The translations under genes and the position numbers were made by a program. A DNA stretch of 64,000 nt from Adiantum capillus-veneris (taxonomy: Eukaryota; Streptophyta; Polypodiopsida; Polypodiales; Pteridaceae), in NCBI GenBank assembly GCA_014529385.2, contig CM043945.1, positions 92,926,612 through 92,990,611 on the forward strand, given 5' to 3'. Position 1 is the stretch's first letter. Every line of letters begins with the position of its first letter. Below the pieces are notes generated by a model. That model was not told the origin of the DNA, did no database searches, and saw only the letters and a program-made list of their open reading frames with translations. This document shows positions 48,886 to 59,630 of this stretch, one piece after another.

Positions 48886-49620
48886 TTCACTCAGCTATTA
48901 AGATTAAGATATGTTTGTATGTGAGTGCGCATCTTGTTCTTGTTCTTGTTCCTTGTTCTTTAGCCCCCGGCATGTTAACGTGCACAAAAAAGACTGTCTT
49001 GAACAATGATAATTAGCACAATTTTGCAGTATGTGAACTCGCACAATAACATGAGCTGGATCGCCAAGATCTATGTCGTATTATATCAATAGAAAGCTCT
49101 TCAAGCAGGTGATCCAAATGTACAAATTACTCCAAATTTTTTTTTGATATTATTCATAGAAATTTTACCAAGAACCCAAGTTTTTCAAATTACACTAACA
49201 TGACTATGCTAAATAATAGAAAGTGTGTCATGTTGTTGGTGGATTCGCCGCGACGGACGTCAGCATAGCGAGAACTCACGTAACATATAATGTCAACTGA
49301 GGACGGAGCTCGACTCACAGGCACGTGGAAGCAAGCAAAGGGTGTCAATCTCTACTCGACCGACTATTGACTACTTCCTACAGAGATATCAAATCTACAT
49401 GCCATCGGTTCTGTGAATGTGAGAGTCTCCTATGATGCTACCGCAAGCCAAAAGCCCATCAAACGATCTCAAAACTTCACAAAACTCAAGAGAAGACACT
49501 GGAAGGCCGCCATCCTTAAGGTCTTTGACCACAAATCCTAACCCAATACCCTCCGTGCAAAAAACGTGTAATATGTCTAGTCAGATTTTACAAGTCACAG
49601 TTTCTAAAATCTAACATGCC
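48886..49620. other. Intergenic DNA, no gene seen
   Basis: AT-rich with TTGTTCTTG repeats near 48935. I find no coding or RNA feature. Confidence 0.5.
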
Positions 49621-50310
49621 TAATGCGTAGCTCTACTCGCTCTGATCGCGTGGATATGCTGAAATGCAAAAACGGACAACGTTTACTCATCGAAACTCCA
49701 AAAGTAGCACACGGGCGAATCTGCCAAAACACAGACGAACGCGCGTAAGGTAAGCATCAACGCGTAGCTCTCCTCGTGGGCAACACGCTGGTGCTCTCCA
49801 TTTGCGATTCCGTCTACCGTAGCTCTTGTAGCACACTCTCTCACTCTCTCACTCTCTCGTAGTCTCCTAGACAACATAGAAGATAAGATTATTAGAAGTC
49901 CCTTTACAACGCTTTAGGGTTTGGTTTATATACTAAGCCCTAGAAAACCTAATGTCCGGCCAAAATGACCTGATCTGTCCCTAGGCTTCTATAGAGCTTA
50001 ATTACAACACCGTGAGCTGGCTTTGCTCATCCAACAAGCATCTGTAGCCAAAATACATTTGCCGACTTAAAATATGAAGTTCCTGTAAACATTACAAAAG
50101 TGGCCGTAATGGCTCAAAATGATAATAACGGAATATTCGATGATGTCCATGAGCTTGTATCTTCACATTACAGCATCCATCTTCATCTTCATCACTTCAT
50201 CATCATCTTCATATGGAATCTTTAGAGAATCTTTGAGGAATCTTCATGGAATCTTTGTGGAAGCGTTGTTGAAAGGTTGGCCCGTCGATACTCTCCCCCT
50301 TCGAATTCTT
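49620..50310 (-). other. Possible LTR or promoter region of a minus-strand retroelement
   Basis: Read on the minus strand, a purine-rich CGAAGGGGGAGAG at about 50290-50302 resembles a polypurine tract. It is followed by about 360 bp and then GTATATAAACC (complement at 49922-49932), a good TATA box, followed by AAACCCTAAAGCG and a leader. That is the order PPT, U3, TATA, R expected at a 3' LTR of the retroelement whose ORFs lie at 51501-55455. I could not find a second LTR at the other end or a target duplication. Confidence 0.35.
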
Positions 50311-51500
50311 GTCGTCCCCAACAAGACCCTATGTCTGCAATGGCCTTGACGAGTGCTTCATGTTTTGGTGTTGGTTGAAGCTTTTGTTGTTGCAGTTGCT
50401 TCTACTAGATGCTTTGTATGTTGTAGAGGTACCTTTTTCTTGTACATGTAGTGTAGTTGAAGCCATAGCTCTCCCCCTCCGATTGGTTGTTGTATCGTGA
50501 ATAGGTTGAGTGAGGTTTGTTGTTGCAGCAAGTCTTTATCTTGGCAGCTCTGTATTGTTTGTTCTTTGGGTGTCATCTTTCATGTGTACCTGTAAACTTG
50601 AAGCCTTTTTGAATTTTTAATGGGCCGCTCCCCTTTGATTTTCTAGTTGATGAGCATGTAGTTGTTTGGGCATGTCGTTGGTCTGCTTTTTTGTGTTTAT
50701 ATAAAAAATAAAATGTGGCGTATATTACAGAATGAAGGTCTTGGATACCTGGATAGGACTAAAGGGAAAAACCCAGTGGGAAAAAAATGCCTTTAGTCAC
50801 AATTAAATGTAAGGCTATATGTACTTATGTTTTGATGTAACCTAGTTTTGTTGAGTTAAAGTACTTATGGCCGTATGGCTACTATCATTGACTGGATATA
50901 CATTGGATAAGTGTTAGTAGCTTGAAGTCAGAGTCGTTGTTGTTGAGCGAATGCTTATGAAACCTGTTACCGCTTCTTCATCGTCATTTTGTTGTGTAAG
51001 TGCACGGGTGGAACACAAATCGTGTCAAATGCAAATGTCCAATGGTGGGACATTATATATGCTTGCACAGATAGATGCATGGGAAACAATATGTTGTGCG
51101 AGAAGAGATTGAATGGGTGCTTCCAGGGGTGGACGTAGCTATAGAAGCAAAAATATATTTGACTTCAAGAGCTGCCGTTACTCACAAGAAGGGCTGTTGT
51201 TGATGCTCGAGGTTTTTTTACTCTCCTCACTGTGTACATGTGCATGAGTGGTTTGTGGATTACTCCGCCTCTCCACCAAATAAAACTGTTATACTTTGAC
51301 TCTTTAGCTCACCTATCCAGTATGAGCGACTCAATTTTACAATATGCTCAACTCTTCCAGCTTGAGCTATAATCTAAATATCTAGACTCATAGACCACAA
51401 AAAATATTAAGACATGAAGCTTGGGTCTGACTCTTGCTCATTTAGTGGCTCAACTGCCCGACTCTTGACTCTTATGCCATGATTTTTATGGCGACTTGAC
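50311..51500. other. Non-coding DNA downstream of the gag-like ORFs
   Basis: Contains two further CTCTCCCCCT-like words (about 50467 and 50625) resembling the polypurine complement at 50290. No reverse transcriptase or integrase frame is recognisable on either strand. Confidence 0.45.
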
Positions 51501-52565
51501 TTACTCTCGGGAGCTCTCGACCAAGAATAGGTTTTGAAATTCAAAACTCCCATCCTCAAAGAGAGGATTTGTAAAGGACCATACTGACAATAGTGGTTTC
51601 TTTTGCCATACCTGGGTGACCTTGGTTGTCAAAATTTCTTTTTGTTGTTGTTGGTCCCTTGGTTGAGAAGATTGGCTCGCTCCATTCTCCGTAACACTTT
51701 GTCTATCATGCCTTGACATTTCTTGAGAGCTAGAGATGACTTGAATCTTCTTCGGTATGTGTTGTTCTTTTGGCACCCATTTGTATCTGCATCGTGTGAT
51801 TAGCGTGTCTTTGCAGACATCCTTTGCCTTGACTGTGACATTGTCCTTGATTTTGCCTTCCATGAAATTGCGATTATTTTCAAGCTGAAGTTGTCTAATT
51901 GAAGAATGTTTACCTAGCATCTTTGGTAGCCAGATTCTCCGATTTTCTTGATAGTAACCTTGTGCTTGAAGAATTGTAGATGGCACTTCCCATGATGTTT
52001 TTGATGTCGTATTGAGATGTACAAGAGTGCCATTTTTGGGATTATTTACTGATGAAGTCCTATCTTGGTATGAAGGCCAACTGGATTTGAAATTTCGTGC
52101 GTACCTTTGGCAAGCCTTGTTGGTTGGTCTCCTTTGGCGATATAAATATGAGCTTTGTTGCTTTTGGGGATGATTTTTGAAACCTTTATCCACCGCATAA
52201 GCCAAGGTCTGTGGTTTTGGTAACCAAAGTTTCTTTTGACCCTCATAATAGCCTTGCTCTGCTAAGCTGTAGAGGGAGGCTATCCATCCCATGTGTTTAC
52301 CTTTCATCAATTGGCTAGGATCATTTACCCATATTGGGTCCTTGACCTTTATTTCTTCAGCTTTAATGTAGACCTTTGAAAACCTTTGGCGGCGATGATC
52401 TCGCAGTGTAGGGTATTTCGGTTGAAAGATTTTCTTTGGAGTCTGCCTTTTATGTGTAAGCATGTGGTCAGTTGATATAGAAGCTATGTCTTGAACTTTT
52501 ATGGGTTGGATTGAAGACTCTGATTTAAGGGGTTGCTTCTGTTGGTAGGACATTTGTGGGCTCAT
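51501..52565 (-). CDS. Unknown basic ORF with repeated GYY...WLPK motif
   Basis: 354 codons, Lys/Gln-rich. A motif recurs: AEQGYYEGQKKLWLPK and AQGYYQENRRIWLPK, with a weaker CRYKWVPKEQH, each following a Trp- or Thr-rich stretch. There are no membrane segments and no catalytic signature that I can name. It lies just after the protease-like ORF on the same strand, separated by about 57 bp with a stop, so it is probably part of the same retroelement. The length and lack of stops suggest it was under selection recently. Confidence 0.45.
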   Translation of the reverse strand: MSPQMSYQQKQPLKSESSIQPIKVQDIASISTDHMLTHKRQTPKKIFQPKYPTLRDHRRQRFSKVYIKAEEIKVKDPIWVNDPSQLMKGKHMGWIASLYSLAEQGYYEGQKKLWLPKPQTLAYAVDKGFKNHPQKQQSSYLYRQRRPTNKACQRYARNFKSSWPSYQDRTSSVNNPKNGTLVHLNTTSKTSWEVPSTILQAQGYYQENRRIWLPKMLGKHSSIRQLQLENNRNFMEGKIKDNVTVKAKDVCKDTLITRCRYKWVPKEQHIPKKIQVISSSQEMSRHDRQSVTENGASQSSQPRDQQQQKEILTTKVTQVWQKKPLLSVWSFTNPLFEDGSFEFQNLFLVESSRE

Positions 52566-52622
52566 TTTGGCTTTGCCTTTGTCGGCAGCCGATAATCTTG
52601 GAGCGGTAGTAGGCTGGCTTTC

Positions 52623-52985
52623 TTAAGAGCTAGTCGTGATGACCATCATTGAAGATTCAGATTCTTCTTCAAGTGTTTTTGCCCATAGCTTGGACAAAAT
52701 CAAATGTGTACTCATTTTGGAAGAATCCACTACTAGGAATTTGTCTTTAACTATCTTTGACCGTAATTTAAGGGTAGCTTCTGCAATCCCCAAACATGTG
52801 ACCTTAACTCCATTTGATAGGGATACTTGTACCTGAATTTCATACAGTTCTGGCTTATCTAGAAGTAACCACAACCCATAAGACATGACATTAGTCGTGG
52901 CAGTGCAATCTATCTCTGCTGTAAAATTGAATTTCAGTTTCTCATGCACATCCAACGAGAATTTAATCTTCTTGTTGGCTGCCAA
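52623..52985 (-). CDS. Retropepsin-like protease domain with degenerate active site
   Basis: 120 codons. FNFTAEIDCTATTNVMSYGL has the position and flanks of the retroviral-type aspartic protease loop (D-S/T-G-A-T-x-N-x-hydrophobic), followed by VSLSNGVKVTCLGIAEATLK and DKFLVVDSSKMSTHLILSKL, which match the flap and the later hydrophobic strand with its conserved L/I-L-S. The catalytic D-S/T-G reads D-C-T, so activity is doubtful. The gag-like ORF precedes it on the same strand, in the usual gag-protease order. Confidence 0.5.
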   Translation of the reverse strand: MAANKKIKFSLDVHEKLKFNFTAEIDCTATTNVMSYGLWLLLDKPELYEIQVQVSLSNGVKVTCLGIAEATLKLRSKIVKDKFLVVDSSKMSTHLILSKLWAKTLEEESESSMMVITTSS

Positions 52986-53259
52986 GTAACTGATGTCCTC
53001 TTTGCTTTTGATACTTGTCTTGGACTTTTGTGCCTTGGAAGCTTTGTCATCCTCTTGTATGTTGAACTTCTCTGTCGTTTGACTGGTTGTAGCTTTGCGG
53101 AAGGTCTATAGCCTGAGCTACTTGTTGGTCTTCATTGCTAGTTTCTGACTGTGACGCCTTGACTCTTGATTTCACAAGCTCTCCAGTGTCACTATTTACT
53201 TCTTCTGGCACTTGAAGGTCATTCAATGGTGACTTTTCTTCTTGGAAATCTTTTGAAGC

Positions 53260-55455
53260 TTATGTAGCAGGATGTTGAGGTTGACTTTCTTCTTCTAATG
53301 CAATGGTCGCCGTGGCCTTTGGTTCCCATTGTTCCATGGGTTTTTGTAGAGTCTCTTCTCGAAAATATTCATTCATATCCTGCATTGCTTGTCCTTGGTA
53401 GTCAATTTTGGAGTTGGTCATTTCCCTTTCTTCTGTGGGTTCTAAAACTTCAGCTACATCTTCTTTTAGCTTATTTTGCTCTTTGATTTCTTCAATCATC
53501 CTTGTAGAGTCTATAGTAGAGGAATTCTCTTGTAGAATTTCAGCTTCATCCATTGATTCAACTTGCATGTCTTTGTCTCGTGATGTGACACTAAGTTTTG
53601 TTGTTACCTCTTCTTGGGTTTGCTTACCATCGTCAGAATCTTGGCTTCTTTTGCTCTCGAACCCTAAACTGCAAGCTTCATCTTCATCACCTTGTGGATG
53701 CTTTGACTTGTCCTCATTGATATTCTTTAAGCTATCTTGAATCAGCTGCTTTAATTGATCTTTTTTGAAAGCCCGATTCTCTATGATAATGTCGTTGACA
53801 CCCTTGACTTCAAGCAACTGTGTCTTGAGCCTATCTTTTGTGCTCTGCGACAAGATTTTCTTCTTTTCCGGAGATCTCGTTGGGGATTCTTGCTTCCATT
53901 CCCTTGTTGTCACTGTCTGAACTTTGCTTTTGGCTTGTTGCCTCTTCTTTTCCATGTAGAGCTTTGTTGGGCAGTCCTTCACTAAATGACCAATGGCACA
54001 TTGGTTGCAATATGTCGCTATCTCAACATGTGCACCCTTTGGACGAGCTAGCTCTCCATGATACTGCTGATAATGGTTTCTTGTGGTATCTAGATACAGA
54101 TATGACCTCTTCTTTGCATGCATGAATCTGTAGATTACGACTGACTTAGGTATATCCACTGGCTTTGTCTCTTTATCCTCCATCATCTTGTCCTTGAGAA
54201 GCTGAAAATAGCTTCCATTATTGCTTGCATACAAGATCAAATCACTATCCATGCTTTCTAGCAGTTGTAATGCTAATTCTTCCATCAGCATATGGTCTTT
54301 GACATGGGGCTTCTGCATAGCCTTAGGGCTATGTTTCCGAGTTGATTTTGGCGAGGTTTGCACCGAGGGTGAAGATCGAACCGAATCTTTGTTTTTCGTT
54401 TCCCTGGATGGTGCTTTTGGACGGGGTCCAAGTATGTGACTTACCCGATGCCCACAGATGGTAAACTCATCCATATTTTTCACATCGGCTATTTCATAGT
54501 GCCTACCGTAGTTTTCGACCACAATGACATCTTGACCTGACCTTCTACATTTGGCATTGTGAATTTCCGGTGGTCTGTCCTTTGGCTCGGCATCTTCCAA
54601 TGCTTCTTGAAATTCCACTTGGGTTCCTAAAAAGGACACTGCTTCTTTAAAAATTGGACTTCTTAATCCCACTCTTGAAGAGATAGGGTCTCTTTGTTGA
54701 GTTTGAACTCCCCCCATCCGAGAGGGTTCCATATCTGATGTTGGCATCTGTTTAATGCCTGATGATATGGCTTCTTGTGCTTTGTTAAGTAGCTCTTGAG
54801 ACTGAGCTAGTTCTTTTTGAAGTTGTGCTATCTTCATAGCTGGTACTTCCAGCATATTCCCTATTTGTGCAATTTGGTGTGTTTGTGCTTTGTCTTGTGC
54901 TGGTGTGGTGTACAAGACTTGTGCCATGTCTTTCCATGTTGTGCCTTGTGTTGTGCCACTCATTTGTGCAGTGACAGCTGTAGTTGTTAACTCTTCTAGC
55001 TGCATATCAAGAGGTAAAGCCATGACTAGATGATAAACATTACCACCTTCATATTTGTAGTCTTCCCCTCTTGATCCAAATATTTCAACTGCAAAATATC
55101 GGTTACATTCTGCAGGAACTTCATGATTTGTGGCAGCTTTGTAGTAGCGACAATCCTCATCTACATAGAGGGTACCAATTTGCCATTTCCCATCTTGAGA
55201 TTTGTACAAAAAAATACTTGGAGGATATGCGTAGAGTTCTGTAAGTTGATCCTTGTACAACATTTCTATCTCATTGTCGATGTATTTTTCGTGCCTCATG
55301 TAAATTGATCCCAGACAGTCTTCCATGAAATCTGGATGTGGGTGTAGTACATTCTTCGCTGTTTCAACTTCCACATATTGAGATGTCCGAGTTTCCTCTG
55401 TATCTTTCTGTGTCTTGATGTACAAATTCCGATTTATATCCTCATAGCATGGCAA
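53260..55455 (-). CDS. Gag/capsid-like polyprotein ORF with short zinc knuckle
   Basis: 731 codons without a stop. An N-terminal ~200 residues (MPCYEDINRNLYIKTQKD...) are followed by a Gln-rich helix (IAQLQKELAQSQELLNKAQE), then FTICGHRVSHILGPRPKAPS, then a zinc knuckle CNQCAIGHLVKDC. The knuckle is C-x2-C-x3-H-x4-C, one residue shorter than the canonical form. The C-terminal 200 residues are Glu/Lys/Ser-rich and probably disordered. The position before a protease-like ORF suggests gag of a retroelement or a capsid-like protein of a pararetrovirus-like element. No reverse transcriptase is present, so the lineage is unresolved. Confidence 0.5.
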   Translation of the reverse strand: MPCYEDINRNLYIKTQKDTEETRTSQYVEVETAKNVLHPHPDFMEDCLGSIYMRHEKYIDNEIEMLYKDQLTELYAYPPSIFLYKSQDGKWQIGTLYVDEDCRYYKAATNHEVPAECNRYFAVEIFGSRGEDYKYEGGNVYHLVMALPLDMQLEELTTTAVTAQMSGTTQGTTWKDMAQVLYTTPAQDKAQTHQIAQIGNMLEVPAMKIAQLQKELAQSQELLNKAQEAISSGIKQMPTSDMEPSRMGGVQTQQRDPISSRVGLRSPIFKEAVSFLGTQVEFQEALEDAEPKDRPPEIHNAKCRRSGQDVIVVENYGRHYEIADVKNMDEFTICGHRVSHILGPRPKAPSRETKNKDSVRSSPSVQTSPKSTRKHSPKAMQKPHVKDHMLMEELALQLLESMDSDLILYASNNGSYFQLLKDKMMEDKETKPVDIPKSVVIYRFMHAKKRSYLYLDTTRNHYQQYHGELARPKGAHVEIATYCNQCAIGHLVKDCPTKLYMEKKRQQAKSKVQTVTTREWKQESPTRSPEKKKILSQSTKDRLKTQLLEVKGVNDIIIENRAFKKDQLKQLIQDSLKNINEDKSKHPQGDEDEACSLGFESKRSQDSDDGKQTQEEVTTKLSVTSRDKDMQVESMDEAEILQENSSTIDSTRMIEEIKEQNKLKEDVAEVLEPTEEREMTNSKIDYQGQAMQDMNEYFREETLQKPMEQWEPKATATIALEEESQPQHPAT

Positions 55456-56640
55456 TCCTTTGTAATGGCCAATTAAATAGAGCCACTTTGCTCTCTTGTG
55501 ATTCCTGTGGATGTACTTGAAGCTTCGTCTCGGCTGGTCAGATTCCTTTGAGACGCCATTGCTTTTGTCTTGACTCCCTTGTTGTACCTATTCAGTGATA
55601 GCTCTAATTCCTTGCCTCAATGCTAATAAAAATTATTAGCACCCTTGTGTTGGTCTTTCTTGCTTGAGGTCCTTCAGCTTTTGTGGATGCCTTAATCTCT
55701 GAGTTTTCTGAACTAGGCTTTGCTTGCATTGCTTGAACTTCTTAGCTCCCTTGCTTGCGAAGGCTGATACTGACTTTTTTGGCTGCTTGCTTTGCCTAGA
55801 GCTTTTTAGCAGGGCTCGATCTATTGGAAGCACTGTGATAAGTTATGTAACTTACCACTATACTACAATGACTGCTCCCTTCGTAGCGATTCTTGAGTCG
55901 AGCTAACCTGTGTTCACTTTAGCACACAATCTGCAAAATTCTATTTAGCTGGAAAACTTTTCACAATGAATGCAAAATTCTTGATGTACCCTTGACAGCC
56001 ACACTTGTGCCTTGAGCTTGGAGGTGACTCTCAATTTTACACTAGGCCGCGGTTTGCTTTTACACCTTCCAACGGGTGATCAGTGGTTTTTTCCAAGCTA
56101 TAATTTCAATCTGCTAAAATTAGTAGTCTTTAGTGATCAATTAGAAGGCCTAGAGACCAAATCTAGTTTCAAATTTCAGCTTCCCAATGATGAAAATCTC
56201 ACATGCACTCGTGTCCACTCTAGGTCGATTTGAACGGTCTGTTCTAGATCCTGGGTTGACTCTAGCCGATGACCTCGCTTATGGCTCACTAGCTCCTCTC
56301 CTAGGGAAAAGTCAAAACTATGTTCAAAACCGTGACCGTTTTCTCACAATTCTTTTGAACTGTCGGTTTTAGACACTCCTGACTTCCGAATGCATTTTGA
56401 GGCCTTAAACGACGTTTTTTTTTCAAAGTTGACCTAAACGGTTGCTGAAGTCATACATTAAGTTCAAGTTTTGCTCTAAGATTTGTAGTGTCGCTCTCAG
56501 GCTACGTTTTGATATAAAAACTTTTCCAATCCAATACTGTTTGTGAAAGTTATGGCCAAAATAGTGAAATGCAGTTTAGAATGGTCAAAATGAGTCCAAA
56601 TTCAATTTTAAAAGAAGATTTGGGATCTCCGTGACACTGT
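55456..56640. other. Non-coding DNA upstream of the gag-like ORF
   Basis: Expected leader or 5' LTR of the retroelement, but no LTR partner of 49620-50310 is found. From 56010 it grades into the sequence type of the following tandem array. No gene is seen. Confidence 0.4.
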
Positions 56641-58990
56641 GAACACCCTTGTATGGTCAAAATTACAGTTGGACCCTAAAACTGGTCTGGAGACATCCTA
56701 CGGGTAGGATGTCTTTTTGCTCATAATTGAATAAAATTTGGTCTAGAGACTTCCCTTGGTGTGCTGAACCCATAGGTATCCTCTCTTTTTGTTTCTGACA
56801 CCTCTAGGCTGGTCAACTGCTCAAGAATCTGTTTCAGAAGCTAGATGTCCGATCTGGTGAATTTTCAAGTAAAATCAGCTCCAAATTTTATCAAACTTGA
56901 CTAGCAGGCTTATATAAGGCTATACAACACTATGGTATGGTCATAGTAGGGTTTTGGCCATAAAATCATGCAAAAGACATCCTACGGGTAGGATGTCTAT
57001 TTGCTCAGAATTGGCCCAAATTTGAACCTAAGACTCTCCCTGTGTCCAACAACCCAATGGTATGCTCAGATTTGGGTTTGGATGCCAAAAGCTCCCAAAG
57101 CTGGCTATCCTTGCCTTTGTCTCGTACAAAACGCTAAAATTTGCTTAATCTTCAATTTTACTCATCCAACTGAGATGAAACTTGTCACATACACTCAATA
57201 CAAGATTTAGAACATGCATATGATGTCAACTTATGGTTTGGTCTCAAAATCGCCCCTTGTACACAATTTGGGTAGGATGTTTGGCAATTCTCGTCTTTTG
57301 CCTTTAATCTGTCAAAATAAGGTCAAATTCCTGGTTTGAGAGTGTAAATAGGGTAAAACCTACCTTCTAAACGCTCTGGTGACCTCAGAATTCCAAAATT
57401 ATGCACAGATCACCTTGTAGACATCCTACCAGTAGGATGTCTATTGCCTATTTTTTCAGATTGAAGTGCTCTCGATGCTTCCTTATGGTCACAGCAAGTG
57501 CTAGTAAGCTCCACAAATGAAAAAAATGTGCAAAAATCACTCACTTCAAGCAATTTATGAATTTTTCGCTTTCTGACTTCGCCTTTTGACTTTTGGACAT
57601 CAAAAACATGGGAAAACACTCAAGTCAACATGTTCCTAGGGTAAAACCTACCCTCTGAACACACTGGTGGTCTTAGAATTCCCAAATTCCTGCCCAAAAA
57701 CCCCCTGGAGACATACTACGCCTAAATTTTTTTCTGCTCAGAATGAAGCAAGATTTGGTTCAAAGGTTCCCCTTGAGTCTAGCAACACCTTGGTATGCTT
57801 AGAATTTCATTTGAATGTCAAAATCACTCCAAACAAGCAATTTATGAATTTTGCGCTTTCTGACTTCGCCTTTTGACTTTTGGACATCAAAAACATGGGA
57901 AAACACTCAAGTCAACATCTTCCTAGGGTAAAACCTACCCTTTGAACACAATGGTGGTCTCAGAATTCCCAAATTCCTGCCCAAAAACCCCCTGGACACA
58001 TACTACGCCCAAATTTTTTTCTGCTCAGAATGAAGCAAGATCTAGTCTAGAGATTCTCCTCCGGTTTATCAATACATTGATATGCTCAGAAATTCAATTG
58101 GATGTCAAAATCATCCAAAACGAGCAATTTATGAGTTTTTTGCTTTCTGACTTCACCTTTTGACTTTTGGACATCATAAACATGGGAAAACACTCAACTC
58201 AACACGTACTTCGGGTAAAACCTACCCTCTAAACACTTTGGTGGTCTCAGAATTCCCAAATTCCTATCCAAAAATCCCCTGAAGACATACTACGCCCAAA
58301 TTTTTTTCTGCTTAGAATGAAGCAAGATTTGGTTCAAAGGTTCCCCTTGAGTCTAGCAACACAGTGATATGCTCAAAAATTCAATTGGATGTCAAAATCA
58401 TCCAAAACGGCTCTTCCGAACACAATCTTTCCAAAAACGCTAAAGTCCACTTCACCCCAGTTTAAGTGTCCAAATGAGATGAAACTTGGTACACTCTTAG
58501 AAACACTTTTAGAACATGTGTATAAAGTCAACTTGTGGTTTGGGTCTTCTTTCATTCATCAAACGTCAGATGGGTAGGATGTCTGATCTTCCCTGTCTTT
58601 TACTTTTTTGAGGCCAAAATAAGGTCAAAATTGTTGTTTCAAGGTGTACTTGGGGTAAAACCTACCCTTTGAACAATCTGGCAACCTCAGAACTGTCAAA
58701 TTCCTGCCCAAAATGGCCCTGGAGACATACTAGGCCCAAATTTTCTTTTTCTCAGAATGAAGTAAGATATGGTCCAACGGTTCTCCTTGGTGTGTTGATT
58801 CCCAATATGTCCAAATTTGGTGATTTTGACAACTTTGAGCTAGTCAAACACTCAAGATTTTGCTTCAGATTCTAGGGTTTCCTCAAGCTGTTTACCCATT
58901 CAAATGATTTCCAATTTTGTCCAAACTTGTTGTGAAGGCTTCTTTTATGCTAAGAAACACTTTGGTTTGGTCAAAAATTGGTATGGCCCC
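56641..58990. repeat. Tandem array with 285-290 bp units, inserted half-units and 22-bp palindromes
   Basis: Anchor words GACATCCTAC or GACATACTAC occur at 56692, 56976, 57420, 57710, 57995, 58284 and 58724, giving spacings of 284, 444, 290, 285, 289 and 440. Both long spacings contain an extra block of about 150 bp ending in GGTAGGATGT (57270 and 58570). The first two units have the perfect 22-bp palindrome with halves GACATCCTACG and CGTAGGATGTC-type complement (56692-56713, 56976-56997); a third near-perfect one lies at 57420. The central three units (57540-58370) are nearly identical, including GCTTTCTGACTTCGCC and GGGTAAAACCTACCCT. No coding potential is seen. Confidence 0.85.
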
Positions 58991-59149
58991 CAAATCTAGC
59001 CTTGAGACAACCTAGGAGTCCACCTCCCAACCACCCACTATATAGCATGGCTCCTAGCCCTTTGCCCTAGTTGGACTCCCTTTTCACACTGCCTAGCCCG
59101 GCCTTGCCCTTGTCCTGACATGGCTTTTGGAGACGAAGGCTTTACGAAG

Positions 59150-59630
59150 TCCTCCAAGCTACGCCATGTAGCTATGCACTTTTAGAAATCAGCTCGTCAA
59201 TGGTGGGCTAGCCTTCGGGGCAACGGCAAAGCCCCAAAGACATGGAGAACTCTACGAGTTTCCATCATGAAGCAATTCCTTGCAAGCGATGCAAAGGACA
59301 AAGTGCTTACCGAATGGTGCAATTTGAAGCTTCTCCCTCATGAGTCTATCCACAAGTATATAGAAAAGTTTTGGGATTTACATCTCAAGGCAACTGCCTT
59401 TCAAAAGATAGACTTTGCCAAGCAAAGACATAAATTTTGTGCGGGATTACCTTAAGAGATGGCCGAATACATCAATGGCCTGGTACTATTAGCGAAGTAA
59501 TCCATCACACCATGGTTGCTTCACGTATCAATTTCCATCAAGGGTTGGACGTAATGTCAAACCCATGGACAACAAAGGAAAAACTGATGCAAAGGGGAAG
59601 ACCAATTGTCATAATAATCAATATCTAATT
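59150..59630 (+). pseudogene. Ty3 gag (capsid region), broken
   Basis: Reads KLRHVAMHF, stop (TAG 59183), KSARQWWASLRGNGKAPKTW, RTLRVSIMKQFLASDAKDKV, PHESIHKYIEKFWDLHLKAT, KQRHKFCAGLP, stop (TAA near 59455); then in another frame PGTISEVIHHTMVASRINFH. This is the Retrotrans_gag fold typical of plant Ty3. It ends where the interrupting segment begins, near 59625. Confidence 0.82.

Noticed and set aside
53298-54439. Plus-strand frames opposite the gag-like ORF
   Set aside because: They are antisense shadows of the 731-codon minus-strand ORF and lack motifs.
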